Positions 11,972-24,034 of a stretch of DNA of 64,000 nucleotides are shown here, piece by piece. Location of the stretch: the NCBI GenBank assembly GCA_002794785.1, contig NBBA01000008.1, positions 372,001 through 436,000 of the forward strand, read 5' to 3'. The notes beneath the pieces are model-generated. The model searched no databases. It saw only the letters and a list, made by a program, of their open reading frames with translations, and was not told the origin of the DNA. Within the stretch, counting starts at the first letter, position 1, and every line of letters starts with the position of its first letter. Source of the stretch: Coniferiporia sulphurascens. Taxonomy: Eukaryota > Basidiomycota > Agaricomycetes > Hymenochaetales > Hymenochaetaceae. The position numbers were made by a program, and so were the translations under genes.

Positions 11972-14612
11972 GCGAAAACTATGAGCTCCGGGCTGATCTG
12001 AATAGCGAATACCGCGAAAAACGCAAGGATGCTATTAAACGGGTCATCGCAAATATGACCGTCGGGAAGGGTACGTCTGTAATTCCATATTCCATCGTCC
12101 TGTGCTGACATGACCCAGATGTCAGTGGCCTTTTCCCGGACGTGCTGAAGAACATGCAAACGGATGATTTAGAGCAGAAGAAGCTTGTATACCTCTATCT
12201 CATGAACTATGCAAAGACGCAACCGGAGCTAGTCATCCTCGCGGTAAACACATTCGTCAAGGACGCAGACGACCCGAATCCGCTTGTACGCGCACTCGCG
12301 ATCCGTACGATGGGCTGCCTCCGCGCGGAGAAAATCATCGATTATTTGTGTGATCCACTTCAGAAATGTTTGCGGGACGAGAACCCGTACGTGCGCAAAA
12401 CGGCTGCGCTGTGTGTCGCAAAACTGTACGATCTGAGACCGGAGCTGGTTTTGGACAATGGCTTTCTGGAACAACTGCAGGATATGGTGTCGGATAGCAA
12501 CCCAATGGTGCGTAAATCCACACTGCATTCTCTGGATGAATATACGACATTTTGCTCAGGTGGTCGCCAACGCCGTCACAGCATTGACGGACATCCATGT
12601 TGCTGCATCATCCCTTCCCCCATCGCCAGAAACCGAGAAGGCTCTTTTCATAATTACTCCTAACACATTACAAAAACTTCTTGTTGCCCTGAACGAATGC
12701 TCGGAGTGGGGGCGCGTCGCAATCCTTACGGCTTTAGCACGGTATAAAGCACAAGACGACCAGGAGAGTGAACATATATGCGAGCGTGTCATACCCCAGT
12801 TTCAGCATGTAAATGGAAGCGTTGTCCTTGCTGCTGTCAAGGTCCGCTTATTCTCTACTGACTATTTGAAAAATATACTGACAATTTCATGCCTGCATAG
12901 GTCATTATGATCCATATGCGAAACGTTCGGCGAGAAGATCTTAATCGGCAGTTTGTGCGAAAGATGGCGCCGCCGCTCGTAACGCTCCTCTCATCTCCGC
13001 CGGAGGTGCAGTGGGTAGCGCTACGCAACATAAACCTTCTACTGCAGAAGCGCTCAGACATTCTTGCAAGCGAAATGCGTGTATTCTTCTGCAAGTATAA
13101 TGACCCGTTGTACGTGAAGATTGAGAAGCTCGATATCATGGTGCGCCTAGCTGGAGACAGCAATGTAGATGCACTGCTCAGCGAGCTCAAGGAGTGAGCA
13201 ACCTTCCCTTTGTTTGTTTTTGATATATTAATAATCGAGAGGACAGGTACTCGTCGGAAGTGGACGTTGACTTCGTCCGTAAGAGCATTCGAGCCATCGG
13301 TCAAACCGCCATCAAGATCGAATCCGCCGCAGAACGTTGCGTAAATGTACTGCTCGAGTTAATATCAACTCGAGTGAGCTACGTCGTGCAGGAGGCAGTT
13401 GTTATCATGAAAGTGAGTTCTACGGTTGCTTGAAAGCATTCATAGCTCACGATGCGAATCAGGATATTTTCCGAAAATATCCGTCAACATACGAAGGCGT
13501 TATACCCACTCTTTGTGCAAACCTCGATGAACTAGATGAACCCGAAGCGAAAGCCTCGTTGATTTGGATTATTGGCGAGTATGCCAGCAAAATCGATAAT
13601 GCGGACGAGCTGCTCAGCATTTTCGTGGAGTCGTTTACGGAAGAAGCATATCCTGTACGTGGAAATAACTTCTCTATGAATTTTAAGCATATCATATCTT
13701 CAACATTTGTGCCTTTACAGGTACAATTACAAACTTTAACCGCTGTAGTCAAACTATATATGAATAAACCCGATAGCGCGCAAGGATTAGTGCAGCGTGT
13801 CCTGGATACCGCAACGAAGGACTGCGACTCGCCAGACGTGCGCGATCGAGCATACATCTACTGGAGATTGCTTTCAACTGACCCCGCTGCGGCAAAAGTA
13901 CGCCCCTCATAGAGACCTCGGACATAGGCTCTAACCTCACTTCCAACAGTCCGTAATTCTAGCACATCGACCGCCCATTTCGCTAGCCAGAACGACGGTA
14001 TCTGCGGCCTTACTAGATGAGCTATTGAGCGAAATTTCCAGCCTTGCAAGCGTATACCACAAACCCCCGGAGACGTTTATCGGGCGCGGTCGCTTCGGCG
14101 CAGAAGCCATGCAGAAGCTCACAGAGTGCGTTCCAATTCTTTTGAGTGTTCTGTTGAGATACAGCACGAGCGCAATGAATTTGACCCGCTAATATCCGGT
14201 TGGTCGCTACAGGAAGGGCCATGATGAAGACATCTCGACGCGGAAGGCTCTTCAGACGGTTGCTGCTGGTCAGCAGGCGGAGAACCTTCTTGACTTCGAT
14301 GATGCGCCCACGGAAGATGGTCAACCCACAGGATTAGCCGCGACGATACTTACCACAACGCCGGCAGCTGCAAACCTGCTCGCAGGGACGTCCAGCAACC
14401 CTCTTGATGATCTCGTTTCGATATTTGGGGGTTCGGGTCTCGGAGGCGGAGGCGGAGGCACGTTGGGAGGGATGAACGGGTTTGCGTCGCCGATACAGCC
14501 CGCGCAATCGCCAGCATTCTTTGGGACGCCCGCGGCGCCGAGTGTGATGTCTCCGGTGCCGCCTGTACAACAGCAGCAAAAGCCAGAGGATGACTTGTTG
14601 GGTTTGTTCTAG
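11972..14612 (+). CDS. APL2: AP-1 complex beta-adaptin (first exon not found)
   Basis: Large subunit of a clathrin adaptor complex acting at the trans-Golgi/endosomes. Exons: 11972..12070, 12119..12507, 12560..12841, 12901..13193, 13247..13412, 13463..13654, 13721..13897, 13950..14125, 14213..14612, all in phase, about 724 residues. The trunk matches beta-adaptin throughout: [104 protein letters not shown]. The hinge carries a clathrin box LLDFD, and the protein ends with DDLLGLF and no ear domain, as I recall for fungal AP-1 beta. The first exon with the ATG is missing from my model; the acceptor before GENYELR is good. AP-1 rather than AP-2 is judged from the tail and is likely but not certain. 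Confidence 0.92.
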
Positions 14613-14980
14613 ATTATATAATATGAATTGATTTCTTCCTGTCCTGTTCATTGTTCATCCGCCGAAATCCACATTTTACACTCTTTACATTGTCTCTTAA
14701 AGCGTATAGCCGTACTCCGAAGCGCCGCCTACCGAGGAGATCCTAATCACTTCTTCGCCCATTAGCGTGCTCCTATCAAGGGTCCAAGTCGATGATAATT
14801 TAGGCGCCGGAAGCTATATGCGTGTGAGCCTATGTGTGTTGGGCGGAATAAATGCAATGGTGCTCTCGCCGGTCACTGAGCCCCATGACCGGATTGGTGC
14901 TTTTATCCGCAGGCTGCTCTGGTGCATAAATAATCTCGTATTTTCGGATCATACTACCGAGACAACCGTCCTCTCTCACA
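14613..14980. other. Intergenic between AP-1 beta and the ThDP enzyme
   Basis: About 370 bases holding the 3' region of the adaptin gene and the promoter of the next gene on the same strand. No further feature is seen. Confidence 0.5.
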
Positions 14981-17186
14981 ATGTACACGACTTCATCCGT
15001 TTTCTTAAACACCTTGCTCCAGGCGAGTGAGTCTCTAATTACCCAGTGTATTTATAGCTTCTAACACCTTAGACACTGTCTGCAGGCCGGAGTAACTCAT
15101 GCCTTCGTAAACTGGGGATCCGATCACCCCGCACTCCTCGAAGAGCTCGAACGCCAGCGGGTGACTGGTGGGAAGACTGATCTAAAGATCGTAACATGTC
15201 CAAATGAAATGGTGGCACTCAGCGCCGCGCAGGGCTACGCTCAGATATGCGGGCGCCCTGCTGCTGTCCTCGTGCACGTCGATGTCGGTACGCAGGTATG
15301 TCTAGTTAGCGGACCAGGTGCAAGACACGTTTAGTGCTAAACTCGGAGAGATAGGGACTGGCTGGAGCGGTCCATAATGTGGACAGGTGCCGAGTGCCAG
15401 TGCTGATTTATGCGGGTGCCTCCCCCTTCACTACAGAGGGCGAGGTGAAGGGATCTAGAAATGAGTGGATTATGTGGCTGCAAGGTCGGGCGTTAAACCA
15501 TTGAGTTCTTTCAGAAACTGATGATACTCGTTTCATGCAGATGTGCGTGACCAGCCTGCCATTTTACGGCAGTACATGCGCTTCACTAGCCAGATCAACA
15601 GCAGCAAAGATGTCCGCCAAGTCGTCCTACGAGGCCTCCAGTCGTAGGTTTGGAACGCTTGAAGCATATCAGCTCATATTCACCAAATTGCGTTTTTACT
15701 TTATGTCACCGCCACCAGAGCAACGAGTGAGCCCAGAGGACCTGTGTATATCTGGGCCCGCCGCGAGGTAATGGAGGAAGAGGTCACTGGAGAATTTGCG
15801 ACGGCCGCCTTGAATGTAAAGACCTGGGCACCATTGGAGCCCCTTGCATTAAGCCCGAATGGTGAGTCGGAAGATCTTGCCACTTCACCATAGCAAATTT
15901 CTGAGTTTCCTTGTTAGCTGCTAGTACGATCGCAAGTGCACTTTCGAGTGCAACGAACCCGCTGATTATTACTTCGTACTTGGGTCAGAACTCGAAGGCC
16001 GTCGAGAAGCTAGTCGAACTTTCCGAAACCCTCGCAATCCCCGTCCTCGTCTCATGCCCGACGGCAGTCAACATCGGTTACAACCACAAGAACTTTGTCG
16101 AAATGAGCTATGGCTTAGGCGTGTGCGACTGGGTACGCAACGCAGATGTCATCCTTATCATTGATTGCGACATCCCGTATGTTCCGATGCGCAACAAGCC
16201 GCGCGCAGAAGCCAAAATCTTCCACGTCGATATTGACCCTTTGAAGGACAACATAGGGATGTTCCACGTTGACGCGACCATGCGTTGCAAGGCAGACTCG
16301 CAGGTTGCTCTTACTCAGATCCTGGAACATCTTCCGTCCGAGATAGAATCGATCAAGACACGGATTGCACCCAGGGCTCAAGAAATTGAGGAACGTCACT
16401 CGAAATGGATAAGCAGCCTCGAGGCCGCTGAATCCTCACTTACTTCCGACGGCTCCTTCACGGTCCCAAATGTCATGAACGTTCTGCGGAAGGCCATCCC
16501 GAATCCCGAACGTACATTGTTCTTGAACGAAGGTGTTAGCAATAACGTTCTTGTCTGGGATCATCTGCGCCCAGCTTTCCCGGGGTCAATGATCACCCCT
16601 GGATCGTCATCCCTCGGCTGGGGCATAGGAGCAGCCGTAGGCGCATCATTGGCTAAGAGGGAATCGTCACCAAACGACCCATATGACCTCGCCGTGTTAA
16701 TTGTAGGTGATGGCTCTTTCCTGTTTGGCGTGCCATCCTCAGCGTATTGGATCGCCAAAAAATATAACACGGTTAGTGTAACTTTCCCACCATTTATCAC
16801 GGAATTACTAACTCGGGTGAATGCAGCCGTTCTTGACCATTATACTCAACAATGGCGGTTGGAAGGTAAGACTATCATCCTTGAACGTGACTGTCTCGAC
16901 TTTTAACTGACTTCGGCTCCTTCGTCACTCATAAAAGTCGCCTAAGCTCTCAATGCTGGGAGTCTATCCACAGGGTCTCGGGAGCACAGTGCCAGGTAGC
17001 CAGCTAACAGTCGGTTTTGGTCCGGATATGCCAGATTTCTCCCAGATCGCCGTAGCAGCTGGAGGCGCCTGGGGAAAACGCATAACGCTGGCGTCGGAGC
17101 TGGAAGCAACCATCGCTGAGGGCGTGAATGTTGTCAGGACCGAGGGGCGCTGTGCTGTTATCGACTGTGTGCTTGAGTCGATCTGA
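14981..17186 (+). CDS. ThDP-dependent decarboxylase/synthase-like enzyme
   Basis: Thiamine-diphosphate enzyme of the acetolactate synthase / benzoylformate decarboxylase superfamily. Exons: 14981..15022, 15086..15295, 15355..15484, 15541..15640, 15719..15861, 15918..16771, 16827..16865, 16938..17186; 588 residues. The PYR domain shows AGVTHAFVNWGSDHPALLEE and PNEMVALSAAQGYA with the expected catalytic Glu. The central domain has NPLIITSYLGQ. The PP domain has the ThDP/metal motif GDGSFLFG, reaching NNGGW through a 39-nt exon. The first intron has a GC donor, because no GT donor keeps the frame. No mitochondrial presequence or PTS1 is visible, so a cytosolic place is likely. The true substrate is unknown; similar fungal proteins are named acetolactate synthase-like. 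It ends 141 bases from the convergent acyl-CoA oxidase. Confidence 0.88.
15023..15085 (+). other. GC-AG intron 1 of the ThDP enzyme
   Basis: The exon ends CTCCAG and the intron begins gcgagt, ending ctgcag before GCCGGAGTA. The nearby gtgagt would break the frame of LLQ-AGVTHAF, so the GC donor is the only reading that fits the family. Confidence 0.7.
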
Positions 17187-17326
17187 GCTTGGGTAGTCTG
17201 CCGGGATTGTTCGAGCCACGTTGCGCAATGTTAAAATATGTATGTATACCAGAAAGCAAACCAACTTGTACTAGAACAGAAAAACCAAAAAGATGTGTCT
17301 TTGACTTAGATATCGGCATAATTTCT

Positions 17327-20173
17327 TCAAAGCTTAGATTTAATAGGCAGCCCGCTGCTAGCAAGTTTCTTTCCGTGTTCAAGGAGGGGTCTGATAAACT
17401 CCTGGACATGCCGAATCGTCAAAATACGTATCTAATATGGGCGTACCGGGCATACCTTGTATTCTTCCGTAACGTCGGCTTGGTTAAGGGGCTCTGTCTG
17501 CGCCCTGCGCCAAAGCTCTTCATAGACCCGACCATCGTGGACCCCAAGAGCGCTAAAGCATCAAGAAACAGGGTTTAACCACCAGTAATTGCTTTGGAAC
17601 ATTAACAACTCAACATGCCTATCTAGTTCCCAATCGCTGTAACCGAAAGCGTCGGTAAGACTGATAGCTTCGGGCAAGAGTTCTGCACAAAGGTTTGCGA
17701 TTTCCAGGCGTAACGTTTTCAACGGCTCCCTCCCTCTTCCGGTGAGGCGGGACGAAATGATGTTGAACGACAAGATGTCCACCATCGCTTTCTCTACAGT
17801 AGAGAGAAGATACTTGAAGCGTCCAGAATGCATTATCGTCAGGACGTTATTGCGTTATCAAAACCTTACGGGAAAGACCTACCAGTCTGAGTAAAGCCTT
17901 AACAACAGAAGCGCTCTCTCCACTGAGAGGCAACGTCCTGATCATTTCTCCGACTTGCGTGGCAACGTATGCCTCAGTGACCGCGCGCGATACACGATGG
18001 TCGGAACTCGCGTCCACTTCCTCAAGAGCCCGAGCTATAAAGCGCTCTTCGACAACCCTTGCTGCACGCAGCTCAAGGACCAATATTGGAACATGCCAGT
18101 CAGTCCAGCGAGGGGCTTCGTATAGCATTTTCTGGAGCTCCGTATCTGCCTTCCGTAGATGACGCAGGTACGCATTGAAGGGCGAAAGCGGAACGGGAGT
18201 GGATGACTTCGTAGCAGAAAGGTCGCTACAGGCTTTTAATGCCGCTCGTACGACTTGTTGGTCCAGCACAAAGTTATCACCTTCGTACCTGAAGGCGAAA
18301 GCGACTTATTAGCCTCGCCTTTACAAAAAAATGATTAAAGGTCATACGTTGCACTTGGGAGAGCATTAGCGTATACAAGGCCCAAAGCGGCATATGCGCT
18401 ATAACCGTGCCCTCCCATGGAACGGCGCGCCACCTCAACATCCTCAAGAGCTGTTGTCGTGACCAACACCTTTAACCCACGCGTAATGGCATGCATCTCG
18501 CCTAAACGAGAAGTGTCCTTGCGGCTGAGCTGGGCCGACAGTTCAATGAAAGAGTTCGTCTAGAGCATCATCAGCTCCAATGCAAGTCACGATTCCTGTT
18601 GTGCATTTACTCACGAGATTCCGTCCAAGGAGAATATAAACGTAGGCTCGGGAAAGGATCGGAAGGAGGCGATAGTGGACGGATGGGTAAGTAATTATCT
18701 GACGTTCGAGTCGTCCGCCTTCTGGCTTATTTCCTTGTCGCCGAACCGTGGCATAGCGAATGGATATAGTTGCCGCTATGGGAGGGGTGCGCTTGTCAGT
18801 ATGCTGTCATCATCAAGATGTATCCGTAACCTGCCTTTCGCCAGGGAGCGTCCAGCCGTAGTAACCATACTATAACGTGCCCGAATTTCCCTTCAGACGC
18901 TTGAAGGAATAAACGCCAATTTATCAATTACCTTGAACGGATATAGAGCATCTGTTTGATTGTCTCCATTAAAGCGAGTCAAACATGGCTGGAAGGGTTT
19001 TACTCACACCACCATAGCTCAGCTTCGCGTGTGGAGGCTTAATGTATTCCCCGTCCTTCGTCACTTGCGAAAATTTCGACAGCATCTGGGAACGTGGTAT
19101 TCGCAAGCGGTGAAATCGTGCATATCCATTGTCGACGCCGGAATACCCAGCCATTGCCTTGGGACCTAATAAGGAGTCGGGTAAGCATGACCGCAGTGAT
19201 CAACCATTTTTGTTAAGAAAGGGTACCTATATCGCCAATCTGAATGCAAGGGAGGACTTCGTGATCGTCTGTACGATGGACATGATAAACAAAGAGGCCA
19301 TGGTAATTCAAACATCAATTTACCCAATGACCGAAGCTGCACAAGGTAGAGATGCGGGCCAAAATCTCTTCCACCAGAGAGAATAAGGCGTGCCAGTACA
19401 ACACCGTGCGTCGCAGTCTTCCCGAGGGAGCCGATCCACCATTTCGTACTGGTCAATGTCGGCGAATGAATCTCGAATTCTTCATTTTCAGGAAAGTATG
19501 TCGCGGTCGTTTCGAGCTGTGCGACATTTGTGCCATGCCCGAGCTCAGTCTGTAAGTAACAGCCAATAATCCCCCGACTGGCGATGAGCGGACCAAACGT
19601 CGCCACAAGCTCTGGAGAGCCTTGTGACATGATGACCGGCTCGAATGCTACGTTAAAGTCGTTTCAATAAGTTCTCAGAATCAAGATTTCTTGTATAAAA
19701 ATACGGACCATCGCTCACCGGCTACGTGCAGATCCATAGGCATTGGCTCGTCTAACGCGAGTTGCACGAAAGACATGTCCTTGACGTTCCATTTATGAAT
19801 CTGGCGGAGCTCCTCGATGCGTTTTTGCATTGACAAAGCCCGCTTGTATGTCTCTTTCCTTGTCATGTAGTGTCTTCAAGCAATATAATAGATATTAATA
19901 AATCCTCATAAGTGGTATGTAGATAGCATACCTTTGCGATTTGTCAAAGACTGGGCCAGAAGACAGAATTTCAGAGATACGCTGGTGAACTCCCCACATG
20001 CTCTCCCCTCCTTCGAGGTACTGCTCGCTTCATCGTTTCTCTGAAACATCGATTTCCTGAGATTGCTCACCATGAAGGAAAGCTCTGACAGGGGCTACAT
20101 CAAGTCTAGCGCTTCTGCGGGCGGCTTCAATATCCACACCAGTCTGAATATTGTAATCAGCCACCGGAGACAT
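17327..20173 (-). CDS. Peroxisomal acyl-CoA oxidase
   Basis: First enzyme of peroxisomal beta-oxidation: FAD-dependent, oxidises acyl-CoA to trans-2-enoyl-CoA and makes H2O2. Fourteen exons: 20173..20071, 20010..19932, 19873..19719, 19647..19324, 19268..19227, 19165..19008, 18951..18932, 18869..18835, 18775..18615, 18559..18348, 18288..17883, 17812..17619, 17552..17456, 17401..17327; 686 residues, the usual length. Motifs: LASRGIIGCYLQTELGHGTN written here as IASRGIIGCYLQTELGHGTN, SPTLTSTKWWIG, GYARFHRLRIPR, VRRQGNK, YPSVHYRLLPILSRAY, EVARRSMGGHGYS, YEGDN, and LTDAFGYSDWELDSALG. The C-terminus is SKL, a canonical PTS1. Exon 7 is only 20 nt, and introns 8 and 12 use GC donors. All phases close. 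Confidence 0.95.
17553..17618 (-). other. GC-AG intron 12 of acyl-CoA oxidase
   Basis: The exon ends GATAG, the intron starts gcatgt and ends gctttag. Joining gives ELD-S-ALGVHDGRVYEELW, the conserved C-terminal region; without splicing the frame ends early and the PTS1 would be lost. Confidence 0.75.
18776..18834 (-). other. GC-AG intron 8 of acyl-CoA oxidase
   Basis: The exon ends GCGAAAG, the intron starts gcaggt and ends cccatag. The downstream GT (gttacg) gives the wrong phase; the GC donor restores LAK-A-ATISIRYATVRRQ. Confidence 0.7.
18932..18951 (-). other. 20-nt microexon 7 of acyl-CoA oxidase
   Basis: This exon of 20 bases encodes MLYIRS and two bases of the next Ser codon. It sits between acceptor aaacag and donor gtaatt. 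It links SYGG to MVTTAG exactly as the family requires. Confidence 0.8.
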
Positions 20174-20635
20174 GGCTGTCGTGATCGTATATCTTCGGCG
20201 ATTCACCAATCAGCTGTTCTACTCGCAATTTTCGACGTTTTGGCTTTCTCATGGGCTGGTTGATCCAGCGTTCAGTAGTACGGCTATCACTGGTACATAG
20301 ACTTCTCGGTAACTTGCCGGCGTAGTAACCGGCTTCGGTCTCAGGCGGCTAGCTCCAGCCTGTGCATGACTGATACCCTCAGGCACGCAAATGGCCAACA
20401 AAAGTGTAGCGAAAGTATTATAAGTAAGTTGCGACGTCCCTTCGGAGAGTCTCACTATTGGGGGGAAGTAATGAATAGCGAGACAGAGTCATAACCGTTG
20501 TTAGACATGTGCCCTTATAGGTTCCGGGACGGCACGGCTTGCGGCGGCTCGACAGAGTCGGACAGACAACTGAAGGGCGCATCATCCATTAGTATATTTT
20601 ATCAATATAAGTACGTGAGTCCGGCATAGTAATGG
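20174..20635. other. Intergenic between two minus-strand genes
   Basis: About 460 bases containing the promoter of the acyl-CoA oxidase and the 3' end region of the gene upstream. Nothing else is recognised. Confidence 0.5.
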
Positions 20636-21757
20636 TCATGTCGCCTTAGCCTCTTGCAGAAGTTTCGGTATAACATCCACGAGCCGGTCGAACGGGAAAT
20701 ACTGTGTCAGACGGTCAATGTCCTCCGGCTTGTCCACGAACGTGAATTTCACGATATTGTTCCCTCGGTAGAACGCAACACACATCTGATACTGGTCGAC
20801 GTACTGCACGTCGCCGACCTGCGCCTCGCCTTGGCATCGGAACAGCCGGAATTCCCAACCTACTAGTGCCTGGCCATCGACGTGCAGCCAGCCTTCCACT
20901 GGATTGCACTCGATGCGCGAGAGGTCAAACCCCACTGGTTGTCCAAGCCCATTTATCAGAGACTCTTTGATCGTCAGTAGGATGATGAGCCGGCTAAGGA
21001 GCGCATCATCCGGGATTCCCGCGAGCATTTGCACCTCCTTTTGAGTTAGCTGTGTAAGGCTTTCCAGTGAGAACTATCACCTGCCACATCATGATGGTTC
21101 TTTAAAAATACCTTGTGCTGTTGAGATTGCGCCCATTGCTGGACAGGGACGCTATCAGCAGATAGACGCTTTACGCCGAGCCCAATGTTCACTACGTGGT
21201 TACGCTTGCCCTGACATGCTGCCAAAATCACCATGTTGTAGTCATAAGCCGTGGTGAACCCTGTCATTGTTGTTAGTTGCCTGGCAGAGTGGCCACTATC
21301 AACTGTCTTCGGAAAAATGCACGTAAATGGCCCGTAGCAAGGACAGCCCAGATATAAGGGTCTGAACCTTTTCTATCCATTTTTTCCCTCGTTCGGTCTG
21401 ATGAAGAATCCATTTACTCCGAGGAATACGCTGCTGGCGCATCATCAAGAGCGGAATGAGGTGAGTAAGCATTTCACCTGGCAGCGTCGGTTGTTAGACC
21501 TTTCCTCTTCACTGGGTAACGGCTGCTGAAAATACTTACGTAGTGTATCGTAATTCCGCGGTAAATCTTTCAACCTCTGTGCAAACGCACTGTCAGGCCA
21601 CGCTTCAAGGACCGCATTGTAACACGCCATATATTCCTGCGGAAAAGTTGTCAGCCGAGAGCTAAAGCGAACCCAATATTTTTCGGAAGTAGTTACTGAC
21701 CTCGTCGGTAATGCTAGGGTTAATAGTACAACACCAACAGAGTACAGGAGTTTCCAT
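20636..21757 (-). CDS. 4'-phosphopantetheinyl-transferase-like protein, degenerate active site
   Basis: Five exons, 21757..21701, 21636..21540, 21477..21368, 21306..21112, 21049..20636, give 290 residues. The fold is recognisable from ITDEEYMACYNAVLEAW at the N-terminus, KESLINGLGQPVGFDLSRIE and VDGQALVGWEFRLF in the second half. Sfp-type enzymes move phosphopantetheine from CoA to carrier proteins of fatty acid, polyketide, NRPS or lysine pathways. Key residues expected by the family are changed: the NVSHD region reads TTAYD, the metal-binding GxD reads NIGLGVKRL with Gly in place of Asp, and the aromatic before the TIKE segment is Leu. The KE pair is kept. Introns and frame are intact. I infer an inactive or altered relative rather than a housekeeping PPTase. 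The exon 3 to 4 junction is the least certain. Confidence 0.72.
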
Positions 21758-24034
21758 TGTGAGATGAGAGTAACCCTAACACTGCCAGAGTCGTTCAACA
21801 GCAGCCCAACAACATGTGAAGAATATATACCAGGGTGCTATCGAATTATAGTGATAAAGCTGAAGACTTGTGGCTCAGGGCCAAACGATCCTGTCTTTCC
21901 AAGCCGAGCCCCAGCGTTGTCGACAGCAAAATGAAACAATGGATGGTGTTGCGCCGGGTAATGGCTATCGGATGCAAGTAGGAGAGTGCCAACAGAAAGC
22001 TGACGAAACTGCGCCTCGCTGCCTGTGCGCGGCGTCCCTCGTCTGGAAGTGACCAAGAATTCGAAGCGCAAATACCAGTTGCAACAAGTAAGGGAGTGTG
22101 AGCAGTCGAGACGTGCTAAAAATTATTCGATACCCAGAGCGGAGTTGGCCCAGGATATGGACACGCGTGAGTGCGCTCGTGGGTATCAGAAGGGGCGCCT
22201 GTGCTACACGCAGCGCAGTCAAATTATAAAGCGGAAGGAGACATGATAAACTGAGGCGAAAGTTCTTCATGTGGGCCACGCCCCTCATCATTCGGCCATT
22301 GCCGGTCAATTCCACCTCCAACCTTACTCCGGCCTTTTCTCCCTCCCTGCATCTGCTTCGGTCATATATTTTCCTTTCGACCTCCACGACGTGTCTTTTC
22401 CAGACGCAACTGTTGGGCCCCGAGTCTCATCGCCAGCAATCGCATAACAGAAGCCCCGGGAAAGACCTATCTGATTACGTCTGTCGACCTCACCATCGCC
22501 GAGCGCTCGAGTCAATATGCTGCCCTGTGGTGAGCGTGTTGTGTCCTCGGCCCGGGCGTGTTCAAATAATACAGAATTCGAAGTGGAGTAAGACCTATCT
22601 TGAGAGTTCTCTGCTTTCGTCGAGGCTGTCCCGGTAACAGCTGACCCGCGGCTACGAACCATTAGTACATCAATTCGGAACGTCTAGCCCAGGTCCCTTT
22701 TGTTGTCTGCACTTTCTTATTGCAGGTGTTAGACCAAAAAGGTACATACATTCGCGAACTTGGGGAAGGGCTTCACTGATAAGAATCGATTAGCTCCTGC
22801 AAGAAATATTCCTCCTGGACAGGGCCACCGTCGAATTGATAGGGGTGCGGCCACGACGATGATGCCAACGGGCCCACTTAGATCAGAACAGAGAATACGA
22901 AGAATTGCATATTAGCCCGGGCTCCTGTCTGCAGCGCCGGAAGGAACGATCGTGCCTATTGCATCTAACTGGGGGGGGGGGATTGCCAGAACCGGGCCCA
23001 CGAGGCTTCAACGAGTTCGTCTTCTGATGGGGCTTGCTAAGCAGGCGCATTGACACGGGAAGACGTTCATTTTTCCAATATTTACACCCCTGCATGTAAG
23101 TTTGCGCATTAATCGGCGGGGCAGCAAAATGGACACGCGAAGAAGGAGCCATAGCAAGGGCAAATTCAAATCAAATGGCGGGCCCTACTCGTTGTTTCAA
23201 AACGGGACTTCCACGCCGTAAATATTCATCTAGCGCCATGCCTAATCGTACGTAGAAGTGCTCCCGGGTGCAACATTGGAAAGTCCATCTAGTCTTTGCC
23301 AAGGCTGTTTCCTGCGAAGAGCCGTGATGATAAGGAAAACGAGCAAACCCGCAAATACTGAGGGCAAACTTCCAGGACCGTCCTGCGGTAATGCCTACAT
23401 CCATTCATCTCAAATACATAGTCTGGACTATAATACACAAGGTTGGGGTCGATGGACATTGGGAGCCTGAGCTAAATTGTTCCCAAGCTTACAGGCGAAA
23501 GACACGCACTGGGTGCGATTGAATTGAGAAAGCGATGGAATATTCATTTGAAGGGGCTCTGCGTATAAATGGCATGCAGTTAAAACGTCATTGAAAGCCC
23601 GAGGGAGTTTTCCTTTCTTTCGGCTAAGTAAAGACGGCTCCCCAGGAATTAGATTCAATGATATAGAGTTAGCATATAATGAAGCTTCCATAGTGTTCAG
23701 ACCATCGCTTCATTATAATATTCAGCACTAGTACGTCATGCCTTTTCTGCCTCCGTCGACAGCTGATAGCGTATGACGGAGGAAAACGAGATTGTGCTAA
23801 GTTGTATGTATTCAAAGGGTTTTCACCCTTCCAGTTGCGTGCGAGAAGTACTTCACGGTTCTCTAACTGCAGCGTTAAGACATAATAGAAACCAGAGATA
23901 ACGCAGATGCTCAGATAGATGTTATTTTATATGGGAAAAACTCAATTGACTTCGGGAGTAATCGTATAGCGCTCACGATCACCTGCATTGCCTCTAGGCA
24001 TCAGCTTTTTTCGCGGAGGAAGGCACAACCTCCG
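21758..24034. other. Intergenic, no gene recognised
   Basis: About 2.3 kb between divergently read genes. A run of 11 G lies at 22971-22981. Short frames (for example 22269-22637 on plus) lack any recognisable domain and have antisense competitors. No transposon ends or RNA genes were seen. Confidence 0.45.

Noticed and set aside
21259..21305. Alternative 43-nt intron in the PPTase-like gene with acceptor aatgacag
   Set aside because: The intron would be shorter than any other here and adds a long unmatched insert; the acceptor ccgaag before 21306 fits better, though this junction remains the least sure.
22269..22637. Plus-strand open frame of 122 codons
   Set aside because: A similar antisense frame exists and there is no domain, signal peptide or intron pattern to support it.
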